Made by a program: the position numbers and the translations under genes. Of a stretch of 64,000 bases of DNA, positions 25,800 to 36,669 are shown one piece after another. The stretch's first letter is position 1; the number at the start of each line of letters is the position of its first letter. The notes below the pieces were generated by a model. It did not search any database, was not told where the DNA came from, and saw only the letters and a list, made by a program, of their open reading frames with translations. The DNA comes from Luteibacter aegosomaticola (lineage in GTDB: Bacteria > Pseudomonadota > Gammaproteobacteria > Xanthomonadales > Rhodanobacteraceae). The DNA is taken from positions 2,914,001 through 2,978,000 of the forward strand of contig NZ_CP095741.1 of assembly GCF_023078475.1 (NCBI RefSeq), given 5' to 3'.

Positions 25800-27328
25800 C
25801 GCATGACCTCCCGTCTGGACAATCGCGCCAGATCACCAAGGACTGCGAGCGACGGATACGTGCATTGGTCAATCAATGGTCCATTTCGCGCATGGAACGA
25901 CCGTGGCCAGACGGGAAACAAGACACGGGGCAAAACGAGGTAGTCGCGCGGCACCGGTTCGTCTATCCGGGTGCGGACGAAGACCACGATGTCCGCGTCG
26001 TCCACCGCCCGGTGGTTGAAGAACTGCATGCGTTGCCTTCCAACAGCCCGAACAACCGTGAACGACATGGTCCACACGCCATCAACGCAAAGCGTCCACG
26101 TGTCGCGCGTCACCGTCGATCCGGCGTCCCTCAGCCACTCTTCGACAAATCCAGTCACCGACTTTCGCCACGTCGTGATGAGCTCTCTGGCCGCAGCAAC
26201 GTCGGGATTTCTTGGCTGCACGTAGCCAAGCATGCGATACAGCGGTGTCAGGCCGCCGAAGCGGCGTGCAACCGCATGGCTGTCGGGCAACCCTGGGTCT
26301 GCATTGATAAGATCAATCGACAGCCGCCCCTCCCGCTCAAGGATGCGTCGCGTCCGCTCAACAATGGCCTGCGTCGACACCCGGCCGTTCTGTGCCTTGT
26401 GCGCGGCTTGGGCGGCATCAAAGAGCTCCCTGCTGATGATCGGCGAGATGGCACCGTCGGCACGGACCCATGAGCTGACGGGCTGCTGTTGAACCGCCCC
26501 GCCAAGGCGCTTTGCTTCGCGCCCGTAGACCAGAGTGCCGCAGTAGCGCTCAGACGTGATGACTTCATGCACCCGGCCATACGTCCAGGCTTTCCCGAAG
26601 TGCGTGACGCTCCCCCGTTCATTGAGTTCATTTGCGATGCGGGTGTAGGTCTTTCCTGCAACCACCTGCTGAAACATCCACTGGACGGTGCGCTGCTCTT
26701 TCAACGGTCCAGGTACCAGAACGACACGATCCGTTTGCGTCCCCTTCCGCTCGCCCCGCTCCAGAATCTGGCGCCTCTTGCCAAACTGGTCAATGAGCAA
26801 CCTGCGCAGGCCATATCCCGGACTCGCCCCCTGATGGAATCCACGGGACGCCAGGGTGCGATGGGCAATGACCGTCTTCCCCGACAGCTCGCGGCTGTAT
26901 TCGGCGGCCATTGCCCGTTTGAGCCCCTTCACTATCATCGCGAAGGGTGACCCATCATTTTCGAACAACTCAGCGACGTAGCAGACCTTCACCCCTGCAC
27001 GCCAACACAGGTATTCGTAGTAGGCGGCTTCGTCAACGTTCTGGAAGCGCCCCCATCTCGATACGTCAAGTACAAGCACGGTTTCGAACGTGCTTCGTCC
27101 CCCGGCGATGTCATTCATCAATGACAACAGGCCGGGCCGGTGCTCTATGGTCAGGCCGCTGCGCCCTTCGTCGCGGTAAGTACGCACAACGCGCATACCG
27201 TGGGCGTCCGCATAGGCCGTGATGGCAAGACTCTGGTTGAGGATGGAGTATTGCTGCATGTCGGTAGACATGCGCATGTATGCCGCGACCGGGACGGGGG
27301 CGACCGGAGCAACGCCTGTATCAGACAT
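25790..27328 (-). CDS. Large serine recombinase
   Basis: The 512-residue protein has an N-terminal resolvase domain with the catalytic serine (Ser21 in AAYMRMSTDMQQYSI, with Arg19 nearby), the VLDVSRWGR motif near 88-97, and SRELSGKTVIAHR. The recombinase domain follows (ASPGYGLRRLLID; ANELNERGS; YGRVHEVITSERYCG). The C-terminal 230 residues are unusual: no clear zinc-ribbon cysteines are seen. It acts at short att sites, not tRNAs, and probably marks a separate insertion nested in the island. Confidence 0.9.
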   Translation of the reverse strand: MSDTGVAPVAPVPVAAYMRMSTDMQQYSILNQSLAITAYADAHGMRVVRTYRDEGRSGLTIEHRPGLLSLMNDIAGGRSTFETVLVLDVSRWGRFQNVDEAAYYEYLCWRAGVKVCYVAELFENDGSPFAMIVKGLKRAMAAEYSRELSGKTVIAHRTLASRGFHQGASPGYGLRRLLIDQFGKRRQILERGERKGTQTDRVVLVPGPLKEQRTVQWMFQQVVAGKTYTRIANELNERGSVTHFGKAWTYGRVHEVITSERYCGTLVYGREAKRLGGAVQQQPVSSWVRADGAISPIISRELFDAAQAAHKAQNGRVSTQAIVERTRRILEREGRLSIDLINADPGLPDSHAVARRFGGLTPLYRMLGYVQPRNPDVAAARELITTWRKSVTGFVEEWLRDAGSTVTRDTWTLCVDGVWTMSFTVVRAVGRQRMQFFNHRAVDDADIVVFVRTRIDEPVPRDYLVLPRVLFPVWPRSFHARNGPLIDQCTYPSLAVLGDLARLSRREVMRCG

Positions 27329-27401
27329 GGCTTTCTCCCTCCCCCGCTCCCGAGCCTAGGGAGTGAGGACACGGGTAGCCATCCGCCATGCAGCCTAAGT
27401 A

Positions 27402-27416
27402 GTTTGTCGGTCAAAC
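27402..27416. other. Small inverted repeat upstream of the serine recombinase
   Basis: GTTTG-TCGGT-CAAAC lies 73 bp upstream of the recombinase start. Short dyads near a serine recombinase gene can be part of its attachment site or promoter. No second copy was noticed in the window. Confidence 0.25.
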
Positions 27417-27484
27417 AACCAGCGCCCCGCCCAGAACCCGGGCGCCACGACTGACTCGATATACGGACGATACCGACTCCCTTT

Positions 27485-28255
27485 TCACAGGCGACGCACG
27501 GCGATGCGATGAGCCAACTTACCTTCACGAGGAAACCAGACCTCGTGCCCCTCGGCGGGCGTGGCAGACAGCCTCAGCACCAGGTTGTGGAGAAAGTAGC
27601 CCGGGCTCATGCGGTCGAGCTCGTAGAGCGACCAATGCTGCCCGGGCACATCACCTTCATCCCGGTCCCAGAATCGCAGAAAGGTCGATGGCCCGAGGAC
27701 GACATGGTCAACCACCCGCTCCCACTCGCCTCCGGCCACCCTCGCGAGCGCCGACAACGCCCTTCTCCCCTCGTCGGCCCGTTCGTTCGGGTCAAAGGCA
27801 AAGAGCCCGACAAAATCAAGCTTCATGCCTCCCGCATGGCGGATCTGCATGGCGTCATCGGCAAGACGCTCGATGGCCGATGCGAACTGCGCGTAGCCGA
27901 GCTGCGTCTTGACCTCGATGATGCCCCGGCAGGCGGCCGGCATAATGAAAACGAAATCGCCATCACGATGGAGCACCGGATGGGAAGCGTCGTACAACAG
28001 CACGTCGACTTGTGAGCTTGCCATGTTGTCGGAGACGACGAATCCCCGGCCGACTGCGATATCGTGCCCGATGATGCGCCGAATCATCGAGCGGATGACC
28101 GACTCCTTCCATTCCCCGTCCGACAGCCAGTGGGGCGTCGTCATCAGGTTGCGGACGCGGTTCTTCAGCGCCTGTGATTCATGGGTGAGGTCGCGAAAGT
28201 ATTTTTTGATGTCCACCGTATGCGCCTTGACGGAAAGCCCGGCCAATCGTTGCAC
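27485..28255 (-). CDS. DUF6602-like protein with PD-(D/E)XK nuclease motifs
   Basis: GTG 28255 is chosen because AGGAGG stands 7 bases upstream; the frame extends to 28387 but the leader is not protein-like. The 256-residue product reads ESVIRSMIRRII near 51-62, a GFVVSD strand, Asp84 in SSQVDVLLYD, and Glu114-x-Lys116 in GIIEVKTQL. This order is the PD-(D/E)XK nuclease core as seen in DUF6602-like proteins. Such proteins are common in mobile elements. A defence nuclease role is an inference. Confidence 0.65.
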   Translation of the reverse strand: MQRLAGLSVKAHTVDIKKYFRDLTHESQALKNRVRNLMTTPHWLSDGEWKESVIRSMIRRIIGHDIAVGRGFVVSDNMASSQVDVLLYDASHPVLHRDGDFVFIMPAACRGIIEVKTQLGYAQFASAIERLADDAMQIRHAGGMKLDFVGLFAFDPNERADEGRRALSALARVAGGEWERVVDHVVLGPSTFLRFWDRDEGDVPGQHWSLYELDRMSPGYFLHNLVLRLSATPAEGHEVWFPREGKLAHRIAVRRL

Positions 28256-28344
28256 CGACAGCCCTCCTGTCAAGACGGGTAGTCCCGGTCGGCAAACCAA
28301 CGGATTTTGAGTCCGCCGCGTCGCGGAATCGCCTTCAACTTGCC

Positions 28345-28692
28345 TTAGAGTCGACCGAGCGCGTGGTTCTTCCCGCAGCCAAGGCATTTTCGGTACGGAC
28401 CGAAACGGCCATCGCGCTCACGGCCCAAAAGGCATGTGCAGACGAAACAGCGGTCGCCATTTCCCTGGGTCCACCGCCAGTAGCGGGTCATCTGCCAGAG
28501 ATACACGACACCTGCGACAACCGCCGTGGCGATGGCCATGTCATCGCCAACGTTGTCAAACAGGGGCGCCCCACCCAGCGCCTTTGGCAGGTCGCTGACG
28601 GACGACGCAATGGTCGCCAGCGCCAATCCTGCACCGAGCACAACGATCGCAGGTGCGGCCAACCGCAGCAGCATCTTCATCTCAAATGTCAT
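28345..28692 (-). CDS. Small membrane protein with C-terminal cysteine cluster
   Basis: ATG 28692 is preceded by a purine-rich AAGGGAAGGGA site; the open frame runs on to 28980 but is not used. The 115-residue product has two transmembrane helices (LLRLAAPAIVVLGAGLALA and MAIATAVVAGVVYLWQM). A cytosolic tail carries CFVCTCLLG, then YRKCLGCGKNHALG: five Cys that could bind zinc. I do not know the family. It diverges from the membrane protein gene at 28930. Confidence 0.6.
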   Translation of the reverse strand: MTFEMKMLLRLAAPAIVVLGAGLALATIASSVSDLPKALGGAPLFDNVGDDMAIATAVVAGVVYLWQMTRYWRWTQGNGDRCFVCTCLLGRERDGRFGPYRKCLGCGKNHALGRL

Positions 28693-28929
28693 GGTCCCTT
28701 CCCTTTTTATTAAGGGTGCCCAATGCCGGTCTCGCAGCGTGAGACCGCTTGGCCCAGTTGAGCGCTGACCGGGAATGTCAGCGCCTCTCCTCTCGCACAT
28801 GAGTGGTCCCGGCCGAAAATGCGTAGTTGTTGCCTCACTCATTTTGTCCGTCATCGCAGCCCCTGAGACCGGCCTCGGTGACCTTGGCATTACGGCACCA
28901 GGCCGTCCAACGTCATCAGGGGAACCACC

Positions 28930-29721
28930 GTGGCCAGTCACGCAGTACGAGGCGACACAACGCTTTTCAACGCACTTCAAGCGATGCAGCCATATAAGTC
29001 CAGTCGGTTCCTAACGGGCCTTGAACGCTTCTTCCAGCAGTGGAGCCGACGCGCCCTTTGGGTCGCCGTCGCGGGCCTCGGCGTCATGATGCTTCTCGGT
29101 GCTGTGCGCTTCCTTGCCGGCCCACTTCCTCCGGTCCTGAAAACCACAGGGCTCATCCTCGGCCTCCTTGATCTCATCGCCTGGTATGTGATGCTGCTGG
29201 CCGATGCGGCCGCCACATTCGCACAGCTGGCCATCCGCACCGTGCGGGACCACCACGACCGGGGCCACTTCGCCCATGACCTGGACCTTGCGTCCAGCAT
29301 TCGTGAATACCCGCGCGCCAGCATCGCGCGGGCGGATGCGTGGCTCGACCAGGAGGCAACCGGCATGGAGCGCCGCGTCTCGGTCCTCTTCGGCAAGGAA
29401 CTGGCCATGGTGACCCTTCTGACAACCCTGCTTACGGGCAAGGCCAATGAGATAGGCTCGGCCGTGGTTGCGCATCTCGCACCCACGTTTCACACGACAC
29501 CTGGCATGGTCACCGGCGCGCTGTGTACCGCCTTCGTCCTCCTCCTCATCGGGGCGTTTCGCGTCAAGGCACGGGTCGGCCGGATTGCCTATCTGCGCTA
29601 CCTCATTCGCCTTGCCGGGCTCGGTGACGACAATTCAAACGATTCCGCCAATGGAATGACCGCGCTTGACGTCCCTTCCCCGGCACAGGTCATCAGCCTG
29701 GCGGACCACCGGGCGGGATGA
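28930..29721 (+). CDS. Multi-pass membrane protein, 263 aa
   Basis: GTG 28930 follows AGGGGAA. There are four hydrophobic helices: ALWVAVAGLGVMMLLGAVRF, TTGLILGLLDLIAWYVMLLA, a weaker one near LAMVTLLTTLL, and VTGALCTAFVLLLIGAF. Between the second and third is a soluble charged helix (RTVRDHHDRGHFAHDLDL). The family is unknown to me. The divergent neighbour is also a small membrane protein. Confidence 0.6.
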   Translation: MASHAVRGDTTLFNALQAMQPYKSSRFLTGLERFFQQWSRRALWVAVAGLGVMMLLGAVRFLAGPLPPVLKTTGLILGLLDLIAWYVMLLADAAATFAQLAIRTVRDHHDRGHFAHDLDLASSIREYPRASIARADAWLDQEATGMERRVSVLFGKELAMVTLLTTLLTGKANEIGSAVVAHLAPTFHTTPGMVTGALCTAFVLLLIGAFRVKARVGRIAYLRYLIRLAGLGDDNSNDSANGMTALDVPSPAQVISLADHRAG

Positions 29722-29872
29722 CTGCGCGAGGGGCGGACTCCGCGACGCTCTCATCGGCACATCACGCCACTCCACCCCAGATACCGCTTTGGTCGTAGGT
29801 CATCCCCTACAGAAACGAGAGTCAGCGTCGTTTTACCATCCGCTAACCATGACCCTCGCAGGAGGCAGCCCA

Positions 29873-30538
29873 GTGTCAAAAGCACGCATCAGCGTCAACA
29901 AGCTTGGTGAATACCTTACGGCAACGCCAGCACGGCGCCGTCGCATTGTTCAGGACCAGAAGGCGCCGAAAGAATTCATTGTGACGCGCTACAGCGATGC
30001 GCGACAGGAGATCGTGAGCTTCCTCGCCGATGGAATGGAGGACGAGCAGTCGCTCAGGGATGCGGCGCTACACCTGCGCCAGGCGCCCGGTACGGACTTC
30101 GTTCGTCAGGACAAAGCTGGATCCGCCGATGCCATCGATGATTTCCTTGAGACAACCGATCAGCTCGTACTCGACGGATTGGTCATCGAGCCTGTCGATT
30201 CAACTGTCTCTGCCCAAATCGACATTGCGGGGGTAACAGTATCCGTCCGTCCAGATGTCTTGCTCAAGACAAAAGCAGGACACGTCGCGGGCGCAATCAA
30301 ATTCCATTTTCCGAAGACCTACCCCCTTTTGGATAAAGGCGCAGAGTACGTCGCCGCGACGCTGCGGGAATATCTGGTCAAGCAACACCCTTCGTCAGAG
30401 ATTGATCCGAAGCACTGCCTTGTCGTCGATGTGCCCGCCCGGGTTGTGACGCATGCCGCCAAGGCGAGCAAAAAGAAGATGGCCGACATCGAAGCGGCGT
30501 GCGAGGAAATCAACGCACGCTGGCAATTGTCGGGCTGA
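29873..30538 (+). CDS. Conserved-looking hypothetical protein, 221 aa
   Basis: GTG 29873 has AGGAGG seven bases upstream and is preferred to ATG 29849. The N-terminus (ISVNKLGEYLTATPARRRRI, then VQDQK) is rich in basic residues and looks like a nucleic-acid-contacting segment. The centre contains VSVRPDVLLKTKAGHVAGAI followed by KFHFPK, a Asp...Lys-x-Lys pattern on strands that could be a divergent PD-(D/E)XK fold; this is weak. A TCGTAGG-N6-CCTACAG dyad lies 60 bp upstream. Confidence 0.6.
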   Translation: MSKARISVNKLGEYLTATPARRRRIVQDQKAPKEFIVTRYSDARQEIVSFLADGMEDEQSLRDAALHLRQAPGTDFVRQDKAGSADAIDDFLETTDQLVLDGLVIEPVDSTVSAQIDIAGVTVSVRPDVLLKTKAGHVAGAIKFHFPKTYPLLDKGAEYVAATLREYLVKQHPSSEIDPKHCLVVDVPARVVTHAAKASKKKMADIEAACEEINARWQLSG

Positions 30539-30632
30539 CACACCGCGCTCGGCCCGGACAATTGCGCTGGTCGTCTGCAGTCCGCACATTGCAGCACGTG
30601 GTGGGCTCAGGAGACGAATTCCAGCGCCACAG

Positions 30633-31142
30633 TCACAGCTGCCGCCGGTGGCGCTCCTGGCCGGCACTGCCGAGTACCCGGCTGAGGTAGCGCTGCTGCA
30701 ACCGGGCAAGATGCCCGCGCGCAAGGTCCCTAAGATCGTGCCCGCCTGGCGGACTGACCACGCCCATGGACGCCGAATCCCGGAACCAGTGACGGGGTTC
30801 GCCAGGGCGCGGAAGCGACGACAGCACCTCGATAAGCCCGTCCGGGATGGCATGGTCGCCCGAGGCGAGCCACGCCCGGGACAGCTCGGCCTCTGGCCCA
30901 TCCCCGGTCTCATGCCAACGAGCCACCACACGGGCACACGCATCCATCGTTCGCTGGATACGGCAGAGCTCACGCCACATCGCCTCGACGCTGTCGAGCC
31001 GCCCACAGGCAATGGTGGTGTTGCTCGCGGAATGCACCATTGTCCATGACCGGCGCGGCTTTCTTGCGACCTGGGGTGCTTCTTCCAACCGCCAGCCCGA
31101 CGCCTCCATCGCGCTGGCCAGTTCCCGTTGCGTCCGTGCCAT
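30633..31142 (-). CDS. Hypothetical protein, 169 aa
   Basis: The product starts [21 protein letters not shown], which looks like a helix-turn-helix-like beginning, though no clear domain can be named. It is rich in Arg, Trp and Ala and has no membrane or signal segment. It is the last gene before the integrase and lies on the same strand, downstream of it by transcription. Small genes here are often excisionase-like or regulatory; this one is longer and not recognised. Confidence 0.5.
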   Translation of the reverse strand: MARTQRELASAMEASGWRLEEAPQVARKPRRSWTMVHSASNTTIACGRLDSVEAMWRELCRIQRTMDACARVVARWHETGDGPEAELSRAWLASGDHAIPDGLIEVLSSLPRPGEPRHWFRDSASMGVVSPPGGHDLRDLARGHLARLQQRYLSRVLGSAGQERHRRQL

Positions 31143-31234
31143 TCGGTGATCCCGTCAAAGATACAGATCTAACGGGAAATCCTGGCTCGTCAAGGGGGCA
31201 CGACACATTTGCCTTTGCGTTGAAAACGCTTCTC

Positions 31235-32749
31235 CTAGGCAAACGCGTCAGTGTCGGGCTTGACCGGATAGTCAAGTTTCTGGATGGCGTCGAGCACCTG
31301 CTGCTTTGGCACATCGTCCGAGTACGTGTTGTGGTGCTCGTCGTCGAGGTCATGGCCGACGTATGCGGCACGCACCTCCGCCTCGATGCCGTGCGCCTGG
31401 AGGTGCTGGATGAGGGTCTTGCGAAAGGAATGAAAGCCGAGCTTGCCGGTTTCTGGCTTGGGAAGGATGGCGGAGAGATGCCGGCCAAAGGCTTTCGACA
31501 ACCAGTCGCCCTGCCCGTTGATGGCCGCACCTGCTTTTGTGGCACGACGGCCGGATTTGGGGAACAGGCGTCTTTCACCTGCAGCACGCAGGCGCTCGAC
31601 GCGTATGAGAAGTCCCATCCGGATGAACTCAGGGTGGACCGGGATGATGCGGTTGGATACCTCGTTTTTGGTGCTTTGCCCGACCCCTTCATCGGTGATG
31701 CGAAGACATGGGATGCCATCGACGTCGAAGAAGTCACTGAGTGCAAGCTGTCCGATTTCCGAGACACGCGCGCCGGTGAACAGGCCCATCCACATGCCAA
31801 GCTGCGCGTCGGTGTTGAGCTTCTTGAGATTGTCCGGTGCAAAGAGCAACTTCAACTGGGCATCGTTGTAGGCGCGAAAACCATGCTTTTTCCGCTGGCG
31901 TTTTTCGCGCGCGCCATACGAGGCCTGCCCCGATGCCGGATTGGAGTGGGCCTCGAAATGAATAAAGCCCTTGCCCTTGGCCCAGGCCAGAAACCCACGA
32001 ACGTACGAGAGGCGGTTGACAATAGTCGGGGTGGCAAGGTCCCTTGCGCGCAGCTCGGAGACCCAGGCACCAATGGGCACACGCGTGCACTCGTGCACGG
32101 GTGTTGACTCCCCGACCGAACGTGCGAAGTCTTCCAGCGCGAGCCGCTTGGAGACCAGGGTTTTGGGGACCGTGTCTTTCTTGATGTCGGCCAACCACTG
32201 CGTGGTGGCTTTGCCAAGGGGCATCACCGCCTCGGGCAGTGCGGCCTGGGGTGATGCTGAGACCGGTGTTGCCTGAGGGATTGGTGCAGAGGGATGGGAC
32301 ACGGGTTTCGGCGCAGTGGGCGTGGGCGCGTTCGGGCTCCACCCGTCCCGCATCCACGCCTGGACCATGACTTCTTTTCTCATGTCGCCGATGCGGTCAA
32401 TGGCTTCCATGGCTTCGATGTGGTCGGCCGCATCCTTCGTTTCAAGCTCGATGGAGCCGTCGGCGCCGACTTTCAGTTTGTAATTGATGCCGCGCCGGTT
32501 GAGCAGTGCAGCGAGCTCGTCGACGTCCCATTTCTTCCCTGACATGCCCATGACCTTCAGCACTGAATGGAGCTCATCATACGCACGCCAAAGATGCAGG
32601 GCGAGGTCGCGGCCAACACTCAGCTCCCGCGTGCCGAGACTCTTCTTGACGACGTGCTTTTTCAGGAGTGTGGCAACAACGGCGGGAACTCTCCGCCGGA
32701 AATGGAAGACTCCACTGGGAGCTCGGACAAGGTAGTGCGGGATGCGCAT
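31235..32749 (-). CDS. Tyrosine integrase of the island, adjacent to tRNA-Ser
   Basis: From ATG 32749 (MRIPHYLVRAPSGVFHFRRR) the protein has 504 residues. The N-terminal ~60 residues are of the type seen at the front of many proteobacterial island integrases. A Pro/Ala-rich linker (140-175) leads to the core-binding domain (about 180-265) and the catalytic domain, with Arg328 (GARVSEI), Lys361, His440-x-x-Arg443 (HSFRKT), His466 (VGHD) and Tyr476. All six expected positions are present, so it should be active. It sits 87 bp from the tRNA 3' end, the likely att site. Confidence 0.93.
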   Translation of the reverse strand: MRIPHYLVRAPSGVFHFRRRVPAVVATLLKKHVVKKSLGTRELSVGRDLALHLWRAYDELHSVLKVMGMSGKKWDVDELAALLNRRGINYKLKVGADGSIELETKDAADHIEAMEAIDRIGDMRKEVMVQAWMRDGWSPNAPTPTAPKPVSHPSAPIPQATPVSASPQAALPEAVMPLGKATTQWLADIKKDTVPKTLVSKRLALEDFARSVGESTPVHECTRVPIGAWVSELRARDLATPTIVNRLSYVRGFLAWAKGKGFIHFEAHSNPASGQASYGAREKRQRKKHGFRAYNDAQLKLLFAPDNLKKLNTDAQLGMWMGLFTGARVSEIGQLALSDFFDVDGIPCLRITDEGVGQSTKNEVSNRIIPVHPEFIRMGLLIRVERLRAAGERRLFPKSGRRATKAGAAINGQGDWLSKAFGRHLSAILPKPETGKLGFHSFRKTLIQHLQAHGIEAEVRAAYVGHDLDDEHHNTYSDDVPKQQVLDAIQKLDYPVKPDTDAFA

Positions 32750-32836
32750 AAGGGACTCTTGTGTCCCGAAATGTGTCCCGATGGCGGTTTCGCACGACTC
32801 TCGCAAGCGACTGATTTAAAAGGAAAAAATCAGGCT

Positions 32837-32926
32837 TGGCGGAGAGAGTGGGATTCGAACCCACGGTAGGCTTACACCTACGGCAGTTTTCAAGACTGCT
32901 GCCTTAAACCACTCGGCCATCTCTCC
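32837..32926 (-). tRNA. tRNA-Ser (anticodon TGA)
   Basis: The 90-base minus-strand gene has acceptor arms GGAGAGA / TCTCTCC, discriminator G and an encoded CCA. The anticodon loop reads CTTGAAA with anticodon TGA. It has the long variable arm typical of tRNA-Ser and the T-loop GGTTCGAATCC. It lies just downstream of serS on the same strand. Its 3' end borders the island. Confidence 0.95.
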
Positions 32927-32940
32927 GTATTTTCAGCACC

Positions 32941-32995
32941 CCGGCTGTTGCAGCCGGAGGTCACACAAGGCGCGCCAGGATTGCCCCGGCGCGCC
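32941..32995 (-). terminator. Two hairpins between serS and tRNA-Ser
   Basis: CCGGCTG-TTG-CAGCCGG (32941-32957) and GGCGCGCC...GGCGCGCC (32969-32976 with 32988-32995) are strong stems in the short gap after serS. Neither has a T tract, so they may attenuate or help process a serS-tRNA transcript instead of ending it. Confidence 0.4.
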
Positions 32996-33013
32996 GATTG
33001 TACCTGAACCGGC

Positions 33014-35870
<2,857 letters not shown>

Positions 35871-36110
35871 CGGGAAGCCTCGGTGGTCGCGTGTTGATAA
35901 CCCTCAATGCGCGCGGGAGGGGGCTCCTGTCAAGCGGAAGCGGCATTTCCCGGGCAGCCGGTCAATCAGACGGATCTGATTTTTCCTCGCGAAACCAAAA
36001 TCCGTGACCGAGTCCGCCCATTGGCCAATCGGGGCAATATTTCAGAATTCTTCCATAGCAAGCGGCCCGAACAGGCCTCCACACTCCGCGGCCATTCGAC
36101 AGGAGTGCCT

Positions 36111-36641
36111 ATGACTGAAAGACACCACACACGCATCGCCATGGCTATAGCGCTATTCGCGGCGATAGGTTCGGCGCAAGCGGCCAGCGACCTCAAAGTC
36201 CACCTCAGCACGGACACGTCTTCAGCTAAAAATCGAAGCGTCATCGTGACGGCGACTTTTACGAATGAAGGCGACGAGGCCGCCTACATCTATCGCCCTG
36301 AATCGCCCTTCGGCCGTTACGACGACGAGCCAGCGTCCGACTTTCTCAAGGTCAAGGACTCTTCAGGTAATCCCGTCCAGTACATAGGGTCCAGGGACCA
36401 TTGGGGACCCGTCGAGGCCAGCCATTTCGTGACTGTGGCGCCGGGCCAATCTGTTCAAAAGCGCGTGGATATAACGAACGCCTACGCATTTGGAACGGGT
36501 GGCGTGTTCTCCGCTCGCTATGTTGCGTACCAACGACGACCTCCGGAATTGCCACGCCGCGCCAAGGAACGCGCCCCGCTTCCTCCCCTGGAGTCTGATG
36601 ACGTCGTTCTAGTCGTGGACAAGCCGTCAGACCAGCAATGA
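36111..36641 (+). CDS. Exported protein resembling the M35 metalloprotease pro-domain
   Basis: ATG 36111 has AGGAG at good spacing. Residues 1-24 form a signal peptide (MAIALFAAIGSAQAA). The 150-residue mature part has a beta-sandwich look: DLKVHLSTDTSSAKNRSVIVTATFTNEG, then YIYRPESPFG and VTVAPGQSVQKRVDITNAYAF. This resembles the N-terminal domain of deuterolysin/lysyl-endopeptidase (M35) precursors, but the HExxH catalytic domain is absent. It may be a free-standing inhibitor or remnant. Confidence 0.6.
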   Translation: MTERHHTRIAMAIALFAAIGSAQAASDLKVHLSTDTSSAKNRSVIVTATFTNEGDEAAYIYRPESPFGRYDDEPASDFLKVKDSSGNPVQYIGSRDHWGPVEASHFVTVAPGQSVQKRVDITNAYAFGTGGVFSARYVAYQRRPPELPRRAKERAPLPPLESDDVVLVVDKPSDQQ

Positions 36642-36669
36642 TCGCTTCGTCGCCTCACGGCTCGCGCCG

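Larger units (their letters stand above)
1..32836. mobile_element. Integrative (probably mobilizable) genomic island in tRNA-Ser, left end outside window
   Basis: The region between the window start and the 3' end of tRNA-Ser carries three site-specific recombinases, a MobA/MobL-type relaxase, toxin/immunity genes, defence genes, decayed genes and many unknown small genes. To the right of the tRNA only housekeeping genes are seen. The integrase at 31235-32749 lies next to the tRNA 3' end, the usual layout for tRNA-targeting tyrosine integrases. I saw no second copy of the tRNA 3' end, so the distal attachment site should lie left of position 1. No type IV secretion or replication genes are visible, so 'mobilizable' rather than 'conjugative' is inferred. 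The region could also be several elements stacked in one hotspot. Confidence 0.65.

Noticed and set aside
32876..32893. GTAGG-N6-CCTAC dyad inside tRNA-Ser, like the dyads at 16385 and 29793
   Set aside because: It is the stem of the long variable arm of tRNA-Ser; the similarity is most likely chance.
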